A stretch of 64,000 nt of DNA from Sphingobacterium sp. R2 (GTDB lineage: Bacteria; Bacteroidota; Bacteroidia; Sphingobacteriales; Sphingobacteriaceae): NCBI RefSeq assembly GCF_040760075.1, contig NZ_CP142884.1:1488001-1552000 (forward strand), read 5' to 3'. This document shows, in pieces, positions 1 to 7,804 of this stretch. A program made the position numbers and the translations under genes. The notes beneath the pieces were generated by a model that was not told the DNA's origin, made no database searches, and saw nothing but the letters and a program-made list of their open reading frames with translations. Positions within the stretch are counted from its first letter, which is position 1. Every line of letters begins with the position of its first letter.

Positions 1-618
1 GGCGATATCAAATAGGTCATAGACAAGTTTTACCGCCATAGCTTCATTGTCTTTATGATAATTGAAAAAATGCTCTTCAATTCTAGATAGCTGATAGCTT
101 GTCTTTTCTTTGATGGGCCATACTGCACTTTGATAGAGTCGCTTTTTGTCGCGGAGATGTGCGGTACTGAATTTAAATAGAAAATGGTCTTCTTTAAATA
201 TGGCTGACCGGATATATCCTATATCGACCAGAACACCGTAGATCAAATATTCTCCCTGCACCAGAAGCATTTGCATCTTCCCTTTGGGAATGTAGGCATA
301 AGTATCATATCCAGCAGGCAGCTGCAAGTGACTATTATTTACTGCATGTTCTATTTTAATGGTCGAAACGGAATGTCTATTATACAGCAGATGATAATCG
401 GATTTATTGGTTTGCACGGACAAGTGAAATGTTCCTTGCACCTGAGCCTGCAAGCGATAAAATATAACGCTATGGTAATCAATATATTCTTCTATCAATT
501 GGATGTTCGCATCCTCATAGCGCTGTAGTTGGGAATCGGGCAACTTAGGTGAAAAGGCTTTTACTTGCCTGGTAAATTGGGCCACCTTGGGCAATATAAA
601 ATGAAACGTTTTGATCAT
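1..618 (-). CDS. Unknown protein, partial (N-terminal 206 residues)
   Basis: I translated this frame by hand: ATG at 618-616 opens a frame that stays free of stops to the left edge, so the C-terminus lies outside the window. The protein starts MIKTFHFILPKV and has no signal peptide or membrane segment. The visible part mixes beta-rich stretches (around residues 60-140) with a charged helical part near the edge. This could be the sensory half of an AraC-like or other bacteroidotal regulator with its DNA-binding domain beyond the edge, but no diagnostic motif is visible. It is divergent from the genes to its right, with about 325 bp between it and the next possible gene. Confidence 0.75.
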   Translation of the reverse strand, partial: MIKTFHFILPKVAQFTRQVKAFSPKLPDSQLQRYEDANIQLIEEYIDYHSVIFYRLQAQVQGTFHLSVQTNKSDYHLLYNRHSVSTIKIEHAVNNSHLQLPAGYDTYAYIPKGKMQMLLVQGEYLIYGVLVDIGYIRSAIFKEDHFLFKFSTAHLRDKKRLYQSAVWPIKEKTSYQLSRIEEHFFNYHKDNEAMAVKLVYDLFDIA

Positions 619-943
619 TAGATATGCAGTTAATCAGGTTTTATAAAGGGCTCAATCTATGTTTATAAAAGTAAAATCGAGGTTTGAGAAGTAGCTAAAA
701 AAATGATAGATGACGTATTTCTGAGGAAATCATGCACAAAATAAGGGATATCTGACCTCTTTCCCTGTTCTTTAGTTCATCACTGTCAATTTGCTTTCTT
801 TTTTTGTAACCTATCATTCTTTTTCTTTTTTTGAAGGATTTCAGCCACATTTGATCGTTAGCTCATACAATTTTAGTGCATGTACAGCCAACGGGAGTGG
901 CCTGACCCGTATCGTTGCAGGCCGGTGTTTAATTCAAATCAAC
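619..943. other. Intergenic region between divergent genes
   Basis: This 325-bp stretch is AT-rich with T-runs around 785-835. It must hold the promoter of the leftward gene and of the rightward locus. I found no exact TTTG-N19-TAnnTTTG promoter. An open frame continues upstream of 944 on the plus strand from 791, but its composition does not look coding. Confidence 0.4.
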
Positions 944-1072
944 ATGAACGAGAACATGCAGACAAGTGATCAGATCGTCAATCTAGGGTTGACTTTGTCT
1001 CAGATGATGCAGCTATTTCCGGAAATGGGAGATGTTGTTGACGATGAAAAATGCTGGGTAGAAATACCGTAA
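944..1072 (+). CDS. Possible 42-residue peptide, precursor-like
   Basis: A short frame starts at ATG 944, preceded by the AT-rich sequence tttaattcaaatcaac typical of bacteroidotal starts. The product is acidic and helical in the middle (NLGLTLSQMMQLFPEMG) and ends DDEKCWVEIP with a single cysteine near the C-terminus. It is followed within 10 bp by a strong hairpin and then by an acyltransferase-like gene in the same direction. The layout of short peptide, partial terminator and modifying enzyme resembles that of modified or secreted peptides, but there is no recognisable leader family. The frame could extend upstream to 791; I prefer 944 because the upstream part looks non-coding. It may also be spurious. 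Confidence 0.4.
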   Translation: MNENMQTSDQIVNLGLTLSQMMQLFPEMGDVVDDEKCWVEIP

Positions 1073-1080
1073 CCTTAATT

Positions 1081-1111
1081 CAGCATCGCTTTCTTCCTGA
1101 AGGCGATGCTG
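1081..1111 (+). terminator. Hairpin between peptide and acyltransferase gene
   Basis: CAGCATCGC (1081-1089) pairs perfectly with GCGATGCTG (1103-1111) around a 13-nt loop. No long T-run follows, so it is more likely a partial terminator, attenuator or mRNA-stabilising 3' end than a complete stop. Confidence 0.5.
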
Positions 1112-1157
1112 TTGACTGATTGAACAAGAACCTAATTTTTTTTAAACCACAATTTAA

Positions 1158-2075
1158 ATGAACAATAACCAATTGACCAAACCGTTTTGGTTTGCCAACG
1201 TATGGAATTTTTTTCCGGAATTTACTGTCGAAGATCTTGAACTAAATTACCTGAGATGGAGCGCTTACCGACAGTCTTTTGCCAAGATGCTGGAATCTGT
1301 CCAACTGGACCAAATGCTGGATGCCACGTGTCTTGAAATGCTTCCAACTGATCTTACCGGCATTGTCATCTCTTTTCATTATGGCCCATACCGTCTGATA
1401 CCGCGCTATCTGCTTGCGGCAGGCTATAAAATTACTGTATTGGCTTCGCACAATATTATTAAAAAGGAAGAGAAAGAGACTGAACAGCTGCTGCAGTATA
1501 ACAATCTCGAAGCAGACAGCCTGCGCTATATCGATGCTTCAAGACGTACCGTGCTCAAAAATGTACTTTCGGACTTACATGAAAAGCGTTTGGTCTTGGT
1601 ATACCTTGACGCGGACGAAGGGGCAAATCGCTTGGCTGCCAAAGAGCCCCGGGCCCTGTTAAAGGTCCCCGTCGCAGCTAGTAGACTGTATTTCCACGCG
1701 AGTATAACACAGTTTGCCTTCCGGTTTCAATTACCCCTTTCTTTTCTACTGATGGAAAAAAATGTGAATAATGGCCTGTGGAAGCTCGCTTTATTAAAAA
1801 GACTGAACTGTAAAAGAGGGGAGCAACCTAACGGGTTTATGAAGAGGTTTAAGGGACAATTAAACAAGGTGATCACTGGGATTGTTATGAAGGATTGGAC
1901 GGCATGGGAAAACTGGCCCTTGATTCATATTTATCATCCGGATGTTGAGGATAGAACGGTCGTTTTTACAAGATACGCTCCGGTGCGTAATGCCTATATC
2001 TGTACACGGGCGTGCTTTCTTTTTCGACGTGAAAAACCGGGAATTTTTCGAACTAAAAAACGAGAAATTTGCTGA
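1158..2075 (+). CDS. LpxL/HtrB-like acyltransferase family protein
   Basis: This 305-residue protein resembles the lipid A/lysophospholipid acyltransferase superfamily. A strand leads into a histidine motif (FHYGPYR, H74), followed by a nucleotide-fold-like alternation and a second block (residues 140-185) with VLVYLDADEG and KVPVAASRLYF, in the places where LpxL enzymes have a DQ/glycine loop and a GPARLA-type helix. The acceptor motif is not the canonical HxxxxD/E, because R follows the histidine at +5. There is no signal peptide or clear N-terminal membrane anchor. It is divergent enough that activity is uncertain. It sits between a small peptide frame and a LytS/LytTR pair on the same strand, which suggests acylation of a peptide or lipid linked to that system (inference). 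Confidence 0.55.
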   Translation: MNNNQLTKPFWFANVWNFFPEFTVEDLELNYLRWSAYRQSFAKMLESVQLDQMLDATCLEMLPTDLTGIVISFHYGPYRLIPRYLLAAGYKITVLASHNIIKKEEKETEQLLQYNNLEADSLRYIDASRRTVLKNVLSDLHEKRLVLVYLDADEGANRLAAKEPRALLKVPVAASRLYFHASITQFAFRFQLPLSFLLMEKNVNNGLWKLALLKRLNCKRGEQPNGFMKRFKGQLNKVITGIVMKDWTAWENWPLIHIYHPDVEDRTVVFTRYAPVRNAYICTRACFLFRREKPGIFRTKKREIC

Positions 2076-2264
2076 AAGGGTAAAAAGTATAAAATCAAGT
2101 AAATGAGGTGCTGTATAATTTCTTGATAAGGATGATGTTTCCTTTTAGCGAAATATTATTTTTAATTAATTTATTATTTACGTTTTGTTTTTTGTAATTT
2201 AAGTGTTCAAAGTACATTAATTATGGGGGAAAAATAATTTCGCCAATGTTTTAAAGAGGAGATA

Positions 2265-3293
2265 ATGGAAGATAGACGGCCCAAAATAACCCAGTTTTTC
2301 ACGCGTAGATACATCTTATTTTTTATCGGAACAGGATTCTGGCTGCTGCTGCTGCTCAAAATGAATATTCATGTATGGCATCGATTGACCATGCGACATC
2401 TATTGGCCTTGACCGGACCCTACCTGTTTTCATTTACGCTCTATTGGCTTGCCATAAAAGTATTCCAAATGAGCGGTTTATATGGCAGGCTGCTCGTGGT
2501 CTTGTTGGCTGGTGGTTGGTATTACCTGAGTATGGACTTTTGGGTATATTATACCTATTCATGGCTCCCGGCGCATGGTGTTTCTTTTATCGGTAAACTG
2601 ACCGATTACCATTTGATGAAATTTCATAATCGTATTGCGATAGGCAATTTATTGGCACTGGAAACAGCCTTGCTTGTACATATCGTTTATAACTATTGTT
2701 CCTTTCGGCTAAGATTTCAATTGCTCACAATGGAATTGGAGGTCGGCAGGCTGGCGGGACGTCTCTCCAAGCACTTTGTGAAAGAATGGATCAAGATCGC
2801 GCAGCAGAATAAATTGCTGCACCGAAACGATACACTGGAACTATTCCGATATATCATCGCAGTGACAGCAAACCGAAAAGTCAAAGTAGCTATTGCTGAA
2901 GAATGGAAGCAGCTCAAGGTGATGGCCTCCTGTTTTACAGACCGCCTCATGCTATTTAAGGGGGAAGAAGTGCTCCTTGCAACCGATTGGAGCCGCTCTA
3001 TCATTGCTGCATCGATGCTCTCGTGGTTTGAAAATGCGCTGAACTACAGTCCGCCGGGAACACAGGACCAAATTATCATGGAATGGACCCGGGTAAATGG
3101 TCAGTTGCATTTCCAGATGATCAATTATGTCTGCAGAAAGCGCTCAGAAGGGCATACAGGGGAGGGCAATAAGTTGCTTCGGGAACTATTTGCTGCGGTA
3201 TTGCCCGGAGCCTATCGGATTGAATATCGGGAACAACATTCCATTTTTAGTGTTCAGCTAACGCTGCTCCACAACTACCGGAAAGCGATTTAA
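2265..3293 (+). CDS. LytS/AgrC-like sensor histidine kinase, divergent
   Basis: The 342-residue protein has four or so membrane segments in the first 145 residues and a cytoplasmic C-terminal half. It fits the LytS-type kinase plan but is degenerate. The usual LSPHFLFN phosphoacceptor box appears as RLSKHFVKEW (H170), the N-box as FENALNYS (N257) and the glycine box as GHTGEGNKLLREL (296-308). The LytTR response regulator starts 26 bp downstream and is the obvious partner. Whether it still autophosphorylates cannot be told from sequence. Upstream, TTTG at 2191 and TACATTAA at 2213 form a weak promoter candidate. Confidence 0.75.
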   Translation: MEDRRPKITQFFTRRYILFFIGTGFWLLLLLKMNIHVWHRLTMRHLLALTGPYLFSFTLYWLAIKVFQMSGLYGRLLVVLLAGGWYYLSMDFWVYYTYSWLPAHGVSFIGKLTDYHLMKFHNRIAIGNLLALETALLVHIVYNYCSFRLRFQLLTMELEVGRLAGRLSKHFVKEWIKIAQQNKLLHRNDTLELFRYIIAVTANRKVKVAIAEEWKQLKVMASCFTDRLMLFKGEEVLLATDWSRSIIAASMLSWFENALNYSPPGTQDQIIMEWTRVNGQLHFQMINYVCRKRSEGHTGEGNKLLRELFAAVLPGAYRIEYREQHSIFSVQLTLLHNYRKAI

Positions 3294-3319
3294 CGGAGTA
3301 TTTTAAAAAATAATAGCGT

Positions 3320-4093
3320 ATGCCAATAATTCCTATTCTTATCGTTGAAGATTTTCGACCTGATGCTGAGAAATTAAAAGCTCTTTTAGAAAAAACAGAT
3401 TTGGATCTGCTAATTGATGTGGCGGATAATAAAAAAGATGCGTTGAAAAAAATCCACTCCAGCAAGTATGATGTACTCTTTATGGATATTGTGCTGAATC
3501 GGAGCGCTGAGGATACTGTGCTCAATGGAATGGATCTTTATGAGTCTATTGATGCGAAGAGAAGACCCGAGGTCGTATTTGTGACGGAGCATGAAGCGTT
3601 TTCGCTGCGCTCTTATCGTTTGGATGCAGCGGACTTTATGCCCAAACCGGCTACATTTGCGATGGTCTGTAGGGCGCTAGAAAATGCTTTTCGACGTTTG
3701 GCTGTTCCGATCAATCTCACGTTTAGGCCACAACCTGAATTTGCCTTTATCGAAATGTCTGATAAAATGTGTCAAAGGGTACAGTTCAGTGATATTTATT
3801 TCGTGCAGAAAGTGAAAGGGGACAATGAACTGGCTTTTTTCGAAAGAAATATGCGATTGGATGGGTTTGGCAAGCCAGTGCCGAGAAAGGCAAAAAAGAC
3901 CATAAAAGAAATTGTCGATTTTCTACCGGCAACCGAATTTGTTCAGGTGGATCAATCGACCCTAGTCAATATGAACTTTATTGTTTCCTTTTTGAAGAAT
4001 AAAATTGTGATGAGTGAGGGTCCTCAGCGCTCGTTTGCCGTGACCCGTAGCTATATCAAGGAACTTCGGCAGAAGCTGCACGTGTTTGAATGA
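3320..4093 (+). CDS. LytTR-family response regulator
   Basis: This is a two-domain regulator of 257 residues. The N-terminal receiver has acidic residues E10/D11, phosphoacceptor D56 (in DVLFMDIVLN) and the conserved lysine K109 (in FMPKP). A LytTR DNA-binding domain occupies about residues 145-255, with the typical FVQVDQSTLVNM block. It lies 26 bp after the kinase gene, so the two are almost certainly co-transcribed and form one signalling pair. Targets are unknown; the acyltransferase and peptide genes just upstream are natural candidates. Confidence 0.9.
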   Translation: MPIIPILIVEDFRPDAEKLKALLEKTDLDLLIDVADNKKDALKKIHSSKYDVLFMDIVLNRSAEDTVLNGMDLYESIDAKRRPEVVFVTEHEAFSLRSYRLDAADFMPKPATFAMVCRALENAFRRLAVPINLTFRPQPEFAFIEMSDKMCQRVQFSDIYFVQKVKGDNELAFFERNMRLDGFGKPVPRKAKKTIKEIVDFLPATEFVQVDQSTLVNMNFIVSFLKNKIVMSEGPQRSFAVTRSYIKELRQKLHVFE

Positions 4094-4167
4094 GCAGACG
4101 GATAAGTAGGGAGGGATGAATTAAACTGAATTAATAAACCGAATGATAGTTTAAATAAACAAAGATT

Positions 4168-4446
4168 ATGGAAAAATTTTTTGAAGAAGTTCGATCCGAA
4201 TTACGCGAGCTCGTACAGGCTGTGCAGGTAATCGCCACGGAAGCGCAGCATTTAAGCCAACACCTGGCCGATAGCGCGGTGGAAATATTGGATAATACCG
4301 ATCTTAAGGCATTGCTGCATATACGGGATACTAAATTGGGGCAAATCAAAGGCCAGCTCCCGATTTACAATCTCGACGGCAAAGATTATTACTTTAAAAA
4401 TGAGATTGCAGCTCACATCAGGGCAAACCCCAAAAAGCAGAAATAG
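4168..4446 (+). CDS. Helix-turn-helix domain protein (HTH_17 type)
   Basis: A 92-residue protein. The N-terminal half is a long helix that could form a coiled coil. The C-terminal half has the winged-helix pattern seen in excisionase/HTH_17 proteins of Bacteroidota: LDNTDLKALLHIRDTKLGQI, then LPIYNLDGKDYYFKNEIAAH. Such proteins often accompany mobile or phage-related genes and bind DNA. Here it precedes a phage-flavoured cassette on the same strand, separated by a 351-bp gap. Confidence 0.75.
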   Translation: MEKFFEEVRSELRELVQAVQVIATEAQHLSQHLADSAVEILDNTDLKALLHIRDTKLGQIKGQLPIYNLDGKDYYFKNEIAAHIRANPKKQK

Positions 4447-4797
4447 CAAAGGAGATCTAATTGCCCGGATTTTATATGGACCGGATCTGGGCAATTATGT
4501 GCTTCACCCTAGCCTCGCACAAGAAACATACTACAACAACTAAAGGATGACCCTTTCTAAGCCCTTGTTAAGCACAAGGATAACATAAGCCAGGGGCATC
4601 TCGCCGCCACATACCGTTGGATTCATCTGTTTAACCGTTTTTAAACATTTTCCGTCAGATTTAACCGTATTTCCCCGCATCTGTCTGACGCTATTGACAT
4701 CGCTTGATTTCGAGTGCATATTTGTATCGTCAAGGCAATGATGGGCGCCCTTCGTTTTGACAATAGACAGATTATTTAACATTTAGAAACAAACGTA
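4447..4797. promoter_or_regulatory. Intergenic region with direct and inverted repeats
   Basis: Two TTTAACCGT direct repeats (4630-4638 and 4660-4668) are exactly 30 bp apart. An inverted repeat CGTCAGA (4653-4659)/TCTGACG (4684-4690) overlaps them. TTTTGACA at about 4755-4762 and TTAACATTTAG near 4777-4786 form a possible, imperfect promoter for the gene at 4798. The repeats could be an operator for the neighbouring HTH protein (inference). Confidence 0.35.
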
Positions 4798-5376
4798 ATG
4801 GCAAAATCAAAAGGTAATATCGTCATGGAGGGAGCATCGGGGACAGTAGGCAAGATGCTCGTATTCCGGCAACGTGGCAATCAGACAATCATTGCCCGCA
4901 GACCGACTTTTCAAAATAAGAAAGCACCCACAGTTAAACAGCTTGCTGTACAGAATCGCTTTATTGATGCATCGTTGTACGCCCGTACGGCGATACAGGA
5001 TCCTGACCTAAAGGCGGCCTATCAGGCCAAGGCAAATATTAATCAGACGGCCTATAATGTAGCCTTTAAAGATTACTTTACGGCACCGGTCATTCGTCGT
5101 TGGGACGATAGTGGTTATCAAGGCAACGCCATGGATCAGATCTTGTTTATGGTGAAGGACGTGATGAAGGTGGTGAAAGTAGAGGTCGGGATTTTCGATG
5201 CAAATGACTTGGAGCTGGAGGTAGGGATGGCGCAGGACATGGACGGACAAGGGATATCGTGGATGTACCAGGTGCAGGCCGATAATCCGAATTTCGAAAA
5301 TGCGAAGTACCGGGTTACACTGACGGATACGCCCGGGCATGAATATACGTATGAATTAGTATATGGCAATCCGTAA
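4798..5376 (+). CDS. Unknown phage-like protein, DUF6266-like N-terminus
   Basis: The 192-residue protein has no signal peptide. Its N-terminus carries a pattern (GASGTVGKMLVFRQRGNQ, then an RRPTF…APTVKQLAVQNRF stretch) similar to bacteroidotal proteins of the DUF6266 kind, thought to be phage-derived. The C-terminal half is acidic and beta-rich. The next gene, a DUF5675 protein, starts 3 bp after its stop, so the two are translationally close. It is the first gene of a four-gene cassette. Function unknown; the family guess is from pattern memory only. Confidence 0.6.
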   Translation: MAKSKGNIVMEGASGTVGKMLVFRQRGNQTIIARRPTFQNKKAPTVKQLAVQNRFIDASLYARTAIQDPDLKAAYQAKANINQTAYNVAFKDYFTAPVIRRWDDSGYQGNAMDQILFMVKDVMKVVKVEVGIFDANDLELEVGMAQDMDGQGISWMYQVQADNPNFENAKYRVTLTDTPGHEYTYELVYGNP

Positions 5377-5379
5377 GGT

Positions 5380-5832
5380 ATGGAGCTGACACTAAAACGT
5401 TTTCGGCAGGGGAATAATAGTACCCTGTCCGAACTCTACATCGACGGAACCTTCCAGTGTTATGGTCTTGAGGACACCGTGCGCGATGTAAAGATAAAAG
5501 GTCGGACAGCTATTCCCGCGGGAACCTACAAACTCGGGATCAACAGGACGGGCGGCATGAATACCGCTTACAAAAAGCGTTTTCCGAATATGCACGAAGG
5601 TATGATCGAGATTAGGGCTATCCCCAATTTCAGTCTCGTTTACATCCATATCGGCAATACGCATGACGATACGGAAGGCTGCCTGCTGGTCGGAACCTAT
5701 TTTCATAAAAGTTATGACGACTGGGGGGTATATCAATCGGCCGAAGCGTATAAGCAGTTGTATAGGACAATTATTGAACAGGTAAAAATTGGGCAGGTCA
5801 TCTTAAAAATCGAGAATAAGTTTTCGCGATAG
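5380..5832 (+). CDS. DUF5675 family protein
   Basis: A 150-residue protein matching the DUF5675 pattern. It opens with MELTLKRFRQGNNSTLSELY, then GLEDTVRD, a TAIPAGTYKLGI block and, near the middle, the HIGNTHDDTEGCLLVG motif with conserved H, D and C residues. Such proteins occur in phages and prophage-like islands of Gram-negative bacteria; the fold resembles peptidoglycan-active L,D-transpeptidase-like enzymes, but the activity is not established. Its context (unknown phage-like protein upstream, two small membrane-type proteins downstream) resembles a lysis or host-modification cassette. Confidence 0.8.
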   Translation: MELTLKRFRQGNNSTLSELYIDGTFQCYGLEDTVRDVKIKGRTAIPAGTYKLGINRTGGMNTAYKKRFPNMHEGMIEIRAIPNFSLVYIHIGNTHDDTEGCLLVGTYFHKSYDDWGVYQSAEAYKQLYRTIIEQVKIGQVILKIENKFSR

Positions 5833-5857
5833 GGCTGATCAATAACACGTAAGATCA

Positions 5858-6136
5858 ATGAAAAAAATCGTAAATAAAATCGCAAAGGTCCTGCAGGTAA
5901 TTCTGCTGGCACCTGTTAAATTGCCAAATAAGGCGTTGAATGTTGTTAAATATATCGCGCTAGGGCTTGGCATTGTGGAGTCCGTTCTGGAAAAAGATAC
6001 GGACAGAGCGGCGAATGAAAAGACTGCTGCTTCGGCAGATTTGCCGGACGGGACCCGACAGGGCGATGATTTGGATAAGGATAAAAAAGCGGTCGAACGG
6101 AACCGCAGGAAGGGGGGAGCCGATGCGCTGGAGTGA
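5858..6136 (+). CDS. Small amphipathic/membrane protein of DUF5675 cassette
   Basis: This 92-residue protein has a basic, hydrophobic N-terminal half (residues 1-45, one probable membrane-associated helix) and a highly charged, probably disordered C-terminal half. It starts 25 bp after the DUF5675 gene and overlaps the next gene by 14 bp, a sign of coupled translation. It has no recognised family. By position and shape it could be a spanin- or holin-accessory-like protein, which is only inference. Confidence 0.6.
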   Translation: MKKIVNKIAKVLQVILLAPVKLPNKALNVVKYIALGLGIVESVLEKDTDRAANEKTAASADLPDGTRQGDDLDKDKKAVERNRRKGGADALE

Positions 6137-6290
6137 TATTAAACTTTCTACCATTGGTGGAACCGTTTGTGGGGTCTGGGCATCATTTTCAGTGGGCGGG
6201 CTACTGTACAGTGCATTGACAGCGCTTGTGGGGACACTCGCCAGCTTTTTGTTGAGCCGGTTGTTAAATCGTATGTTCAGGAGGAAATAG
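6123..6290 (+). CDS. Small membrane protein, holin-like
   Basis: ATG 6123 lies inside the end of the preceding gene in another frame and opens a 55-residue protein. It has two hydrophobic segments (about residues 10-28 and 30-46) and a basic tail NRMFRRK. Short proteins with two membrane spans and a positive C-terminus are typical of phage holins. The 14-bp overlap and its position last in the cassette support a real gene. A longer frame starting at 5967 runs antiparallel to sense in the previous gene, so I use the inner ATG. Confidence 0.6.
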   Translation: MRWSDIKLSTIGGTVCGVWASFSVGGLLYSALTALVGTLASFLLSRLLNRMFRRK

Positions 6291-6294
6291 AATT

Positions 6295-6320
6295 TAGGCA
6301 TCTGCATAAGCAGGTGCCTA
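6295..6320 (+). terminator. Hairpin after the DUF5675 cassette
   Basis: TAGGCATCTGC (6295-6305) pairs with GCAGGTGCCTA (6310-6320), 11 bp with one wobble and an ATAA loop, 4 bp after the last stop codon. The T-run after it is short, so termination may be incomplete. Confidence 0.6.
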
Positions 6321-6562
6321 TGCCTTTAAAATCAGGTATCCTTACCTCATTTTGTAAATCGCTGTATTGGGAAATGATTGTATTAATTCATGAAGCTCAT
6401 TCCTTAAAGAGTGACCAGAGGAAATTTTATCATAGTTCAAAATGACATTCGTCAGATTTGATGGCCAAGCGTAACTAGTTATCAAAATTCTATCAAACGC
6501 TTTTATTGAGGCAAAAAGGAGACTAAATTGATGCGCTAAGATTACCTGATACTTAAACCAGA

Positions 6563-7621
6563 TCAATTTTCCTGTTTCAGATGTTCCATTTCTTCGATCA
6601 GCTCGCCTGCTGTCTCTTGCTTCAATACCCTCATGACATAGATCTCATTGACAAAATTGACTATAGCGACCAAGATGGGTGTTGCAAATAGTAGACCTAA
6701 GGGGCCTGTGAGTGTGCCCATTAACAACTGAAAAAAGAGCACCATAGCAGGCGGTAAGGACAGCATTTTCTTTTGGACAAAAGGTGCGAATACTGCAGAT
6801 TCTATCATTTGAACGCCAACGAAAATAGCGATAATATACAAGGCCGTTGCGGGGCCATCCAGCAGACCGACCAATGCAGCTGGTACGAGTGCCAGTGTTG
6901 GACCTAAATTGGGAATGAAGGTCAACAGTCCTGCAATCAAGGCCAAAATTAACCAAAGGTCGATACCTAAAATAAGCAATGATATCGCGGTAAGTGTAAA
7001 AACAAAGAGCATATCCAACAGCTGTACTTTCAACCATATCTTCAGTTGCTCACCTACTTTATCTAACACCGTTTCGACGGTTTGCTTGTTTTGATCTGGA
7101 AAGAGGCTGAGGATGCCGATCATATATTCTCTGGGGGAGATCATAATAAATATGCCTAAAAATAGGAAAGCGTAAAGGTCTCCAAAAAAGCCAAAGGTAC
7201 CGCTGAACACCTGTGGCAGATGCTGAATGATGGTATTCATCTGATCTTCGGCACTGTCGATGTTGTCGATCAGATAAGAGCCCCAGTTTGTATTGGCAAG
7301 GTAACGCTGTAAATTGTCAATCATTTCGGGTAATGTGGCAGCAAGTTCTTTATATTGGGTTACCGCAGTATTGCCAATAAAATAGGATATGCCACTACAG
7401 AAGACAACCACCCAAACGATAGCGAGCAACAGGGATACCTTGGTATGCCAGCCTGTCCATTGTCTTATTTTGGCAGAGATGGCATGAAAAAGTATAGAAA
7501 ATAGTATTCCACCGAATAGCAAGAGTAACAACGTGGTTGCTTTGACGAATAGAACGGTCATCATCAAAAAAAGTAACACAACGATACACACTGCTGCAGT
7601 TTTTTTGTAAATAGAAGTCAT
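6563..7621 (-). CDS. AI-2E family transporter (PerM/DUF20 permease)
   Basis: A membrane protein of about 352 residues with the family's layout: two N-terminal membrane segments, a soluble loop region (roughly residues 80-170), then a run of C-terminal spans. It includes the characteristic FIPNLGPTLALVPAALVGLL block and GVQMIESAVFAPFVQKK. Family members export or permeate small molecules such as autoinducer-2, or act as Na+/H+ antiporters; the substrate is not predictable. The frame extends to an ATG at 7702 (379 residues), but I prefer ATG 7621 because the family normally starts shortly before its first membrane span. It is convergent with the phage-like cassette and has no operon partner. 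Confidence 0.88.
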   Translation of the reverse strand: MTSIYKKTAAVCIVVLLFLMMTVLFVKATTLLLLLFGGILFSILFHAISAKIRQWTGWHTKVSLLLAIVWVVVFCSGISYFIGNTAVTQYKELAATLPEMIDNLQRYLANTNWGSYLIDNIDSAEDQMNTIIQHLPQVFSGTFGFFGDLYAFLFLGIFIMISPREYMIGILSLFPDQNKQTVETVLDKVGEQLKIWLKVQLLDMLFVFTLTAISLLILGIDLWLILALIAGLLTFIPNLGPTLALVPAALVGLLDGPATALYIIAIFVGVQMIESAVFAPFVQKKMLSLPPAMVLFFQLLMGTLTGPLGLLFATPILVAIVNFVNEIYVMRVLKQETAGELIEEMEHLKQEN

Positions 7622-7804
7622 AGGCAATTTGAGCATAAAAATGAATTTGTTTTCTACGAAATACGGATGATTGAAATAAAGAGTGACCTCTACAGATAAC
7701 ATGCTACCGTTAGGATTTGTTTCAATAGATCGTAAAAGGTGGTATTAGTTGATGCACTTACTGGACGCACGGCCTTTCTATACCAATTGATGGTTTGGCA
7801 TCAT

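Noticed and set aside
791..943. Upstream extension of the small frame ending at 1072
   Set aside because: Composition looks non-coding and a better start context exists at 944.
4540..4782. 80-residue minus-strand frame in the intergenic region before 4798
   Set aside because: It covers the repeats and the promoter region, has no recognisable features and no neighbour support.
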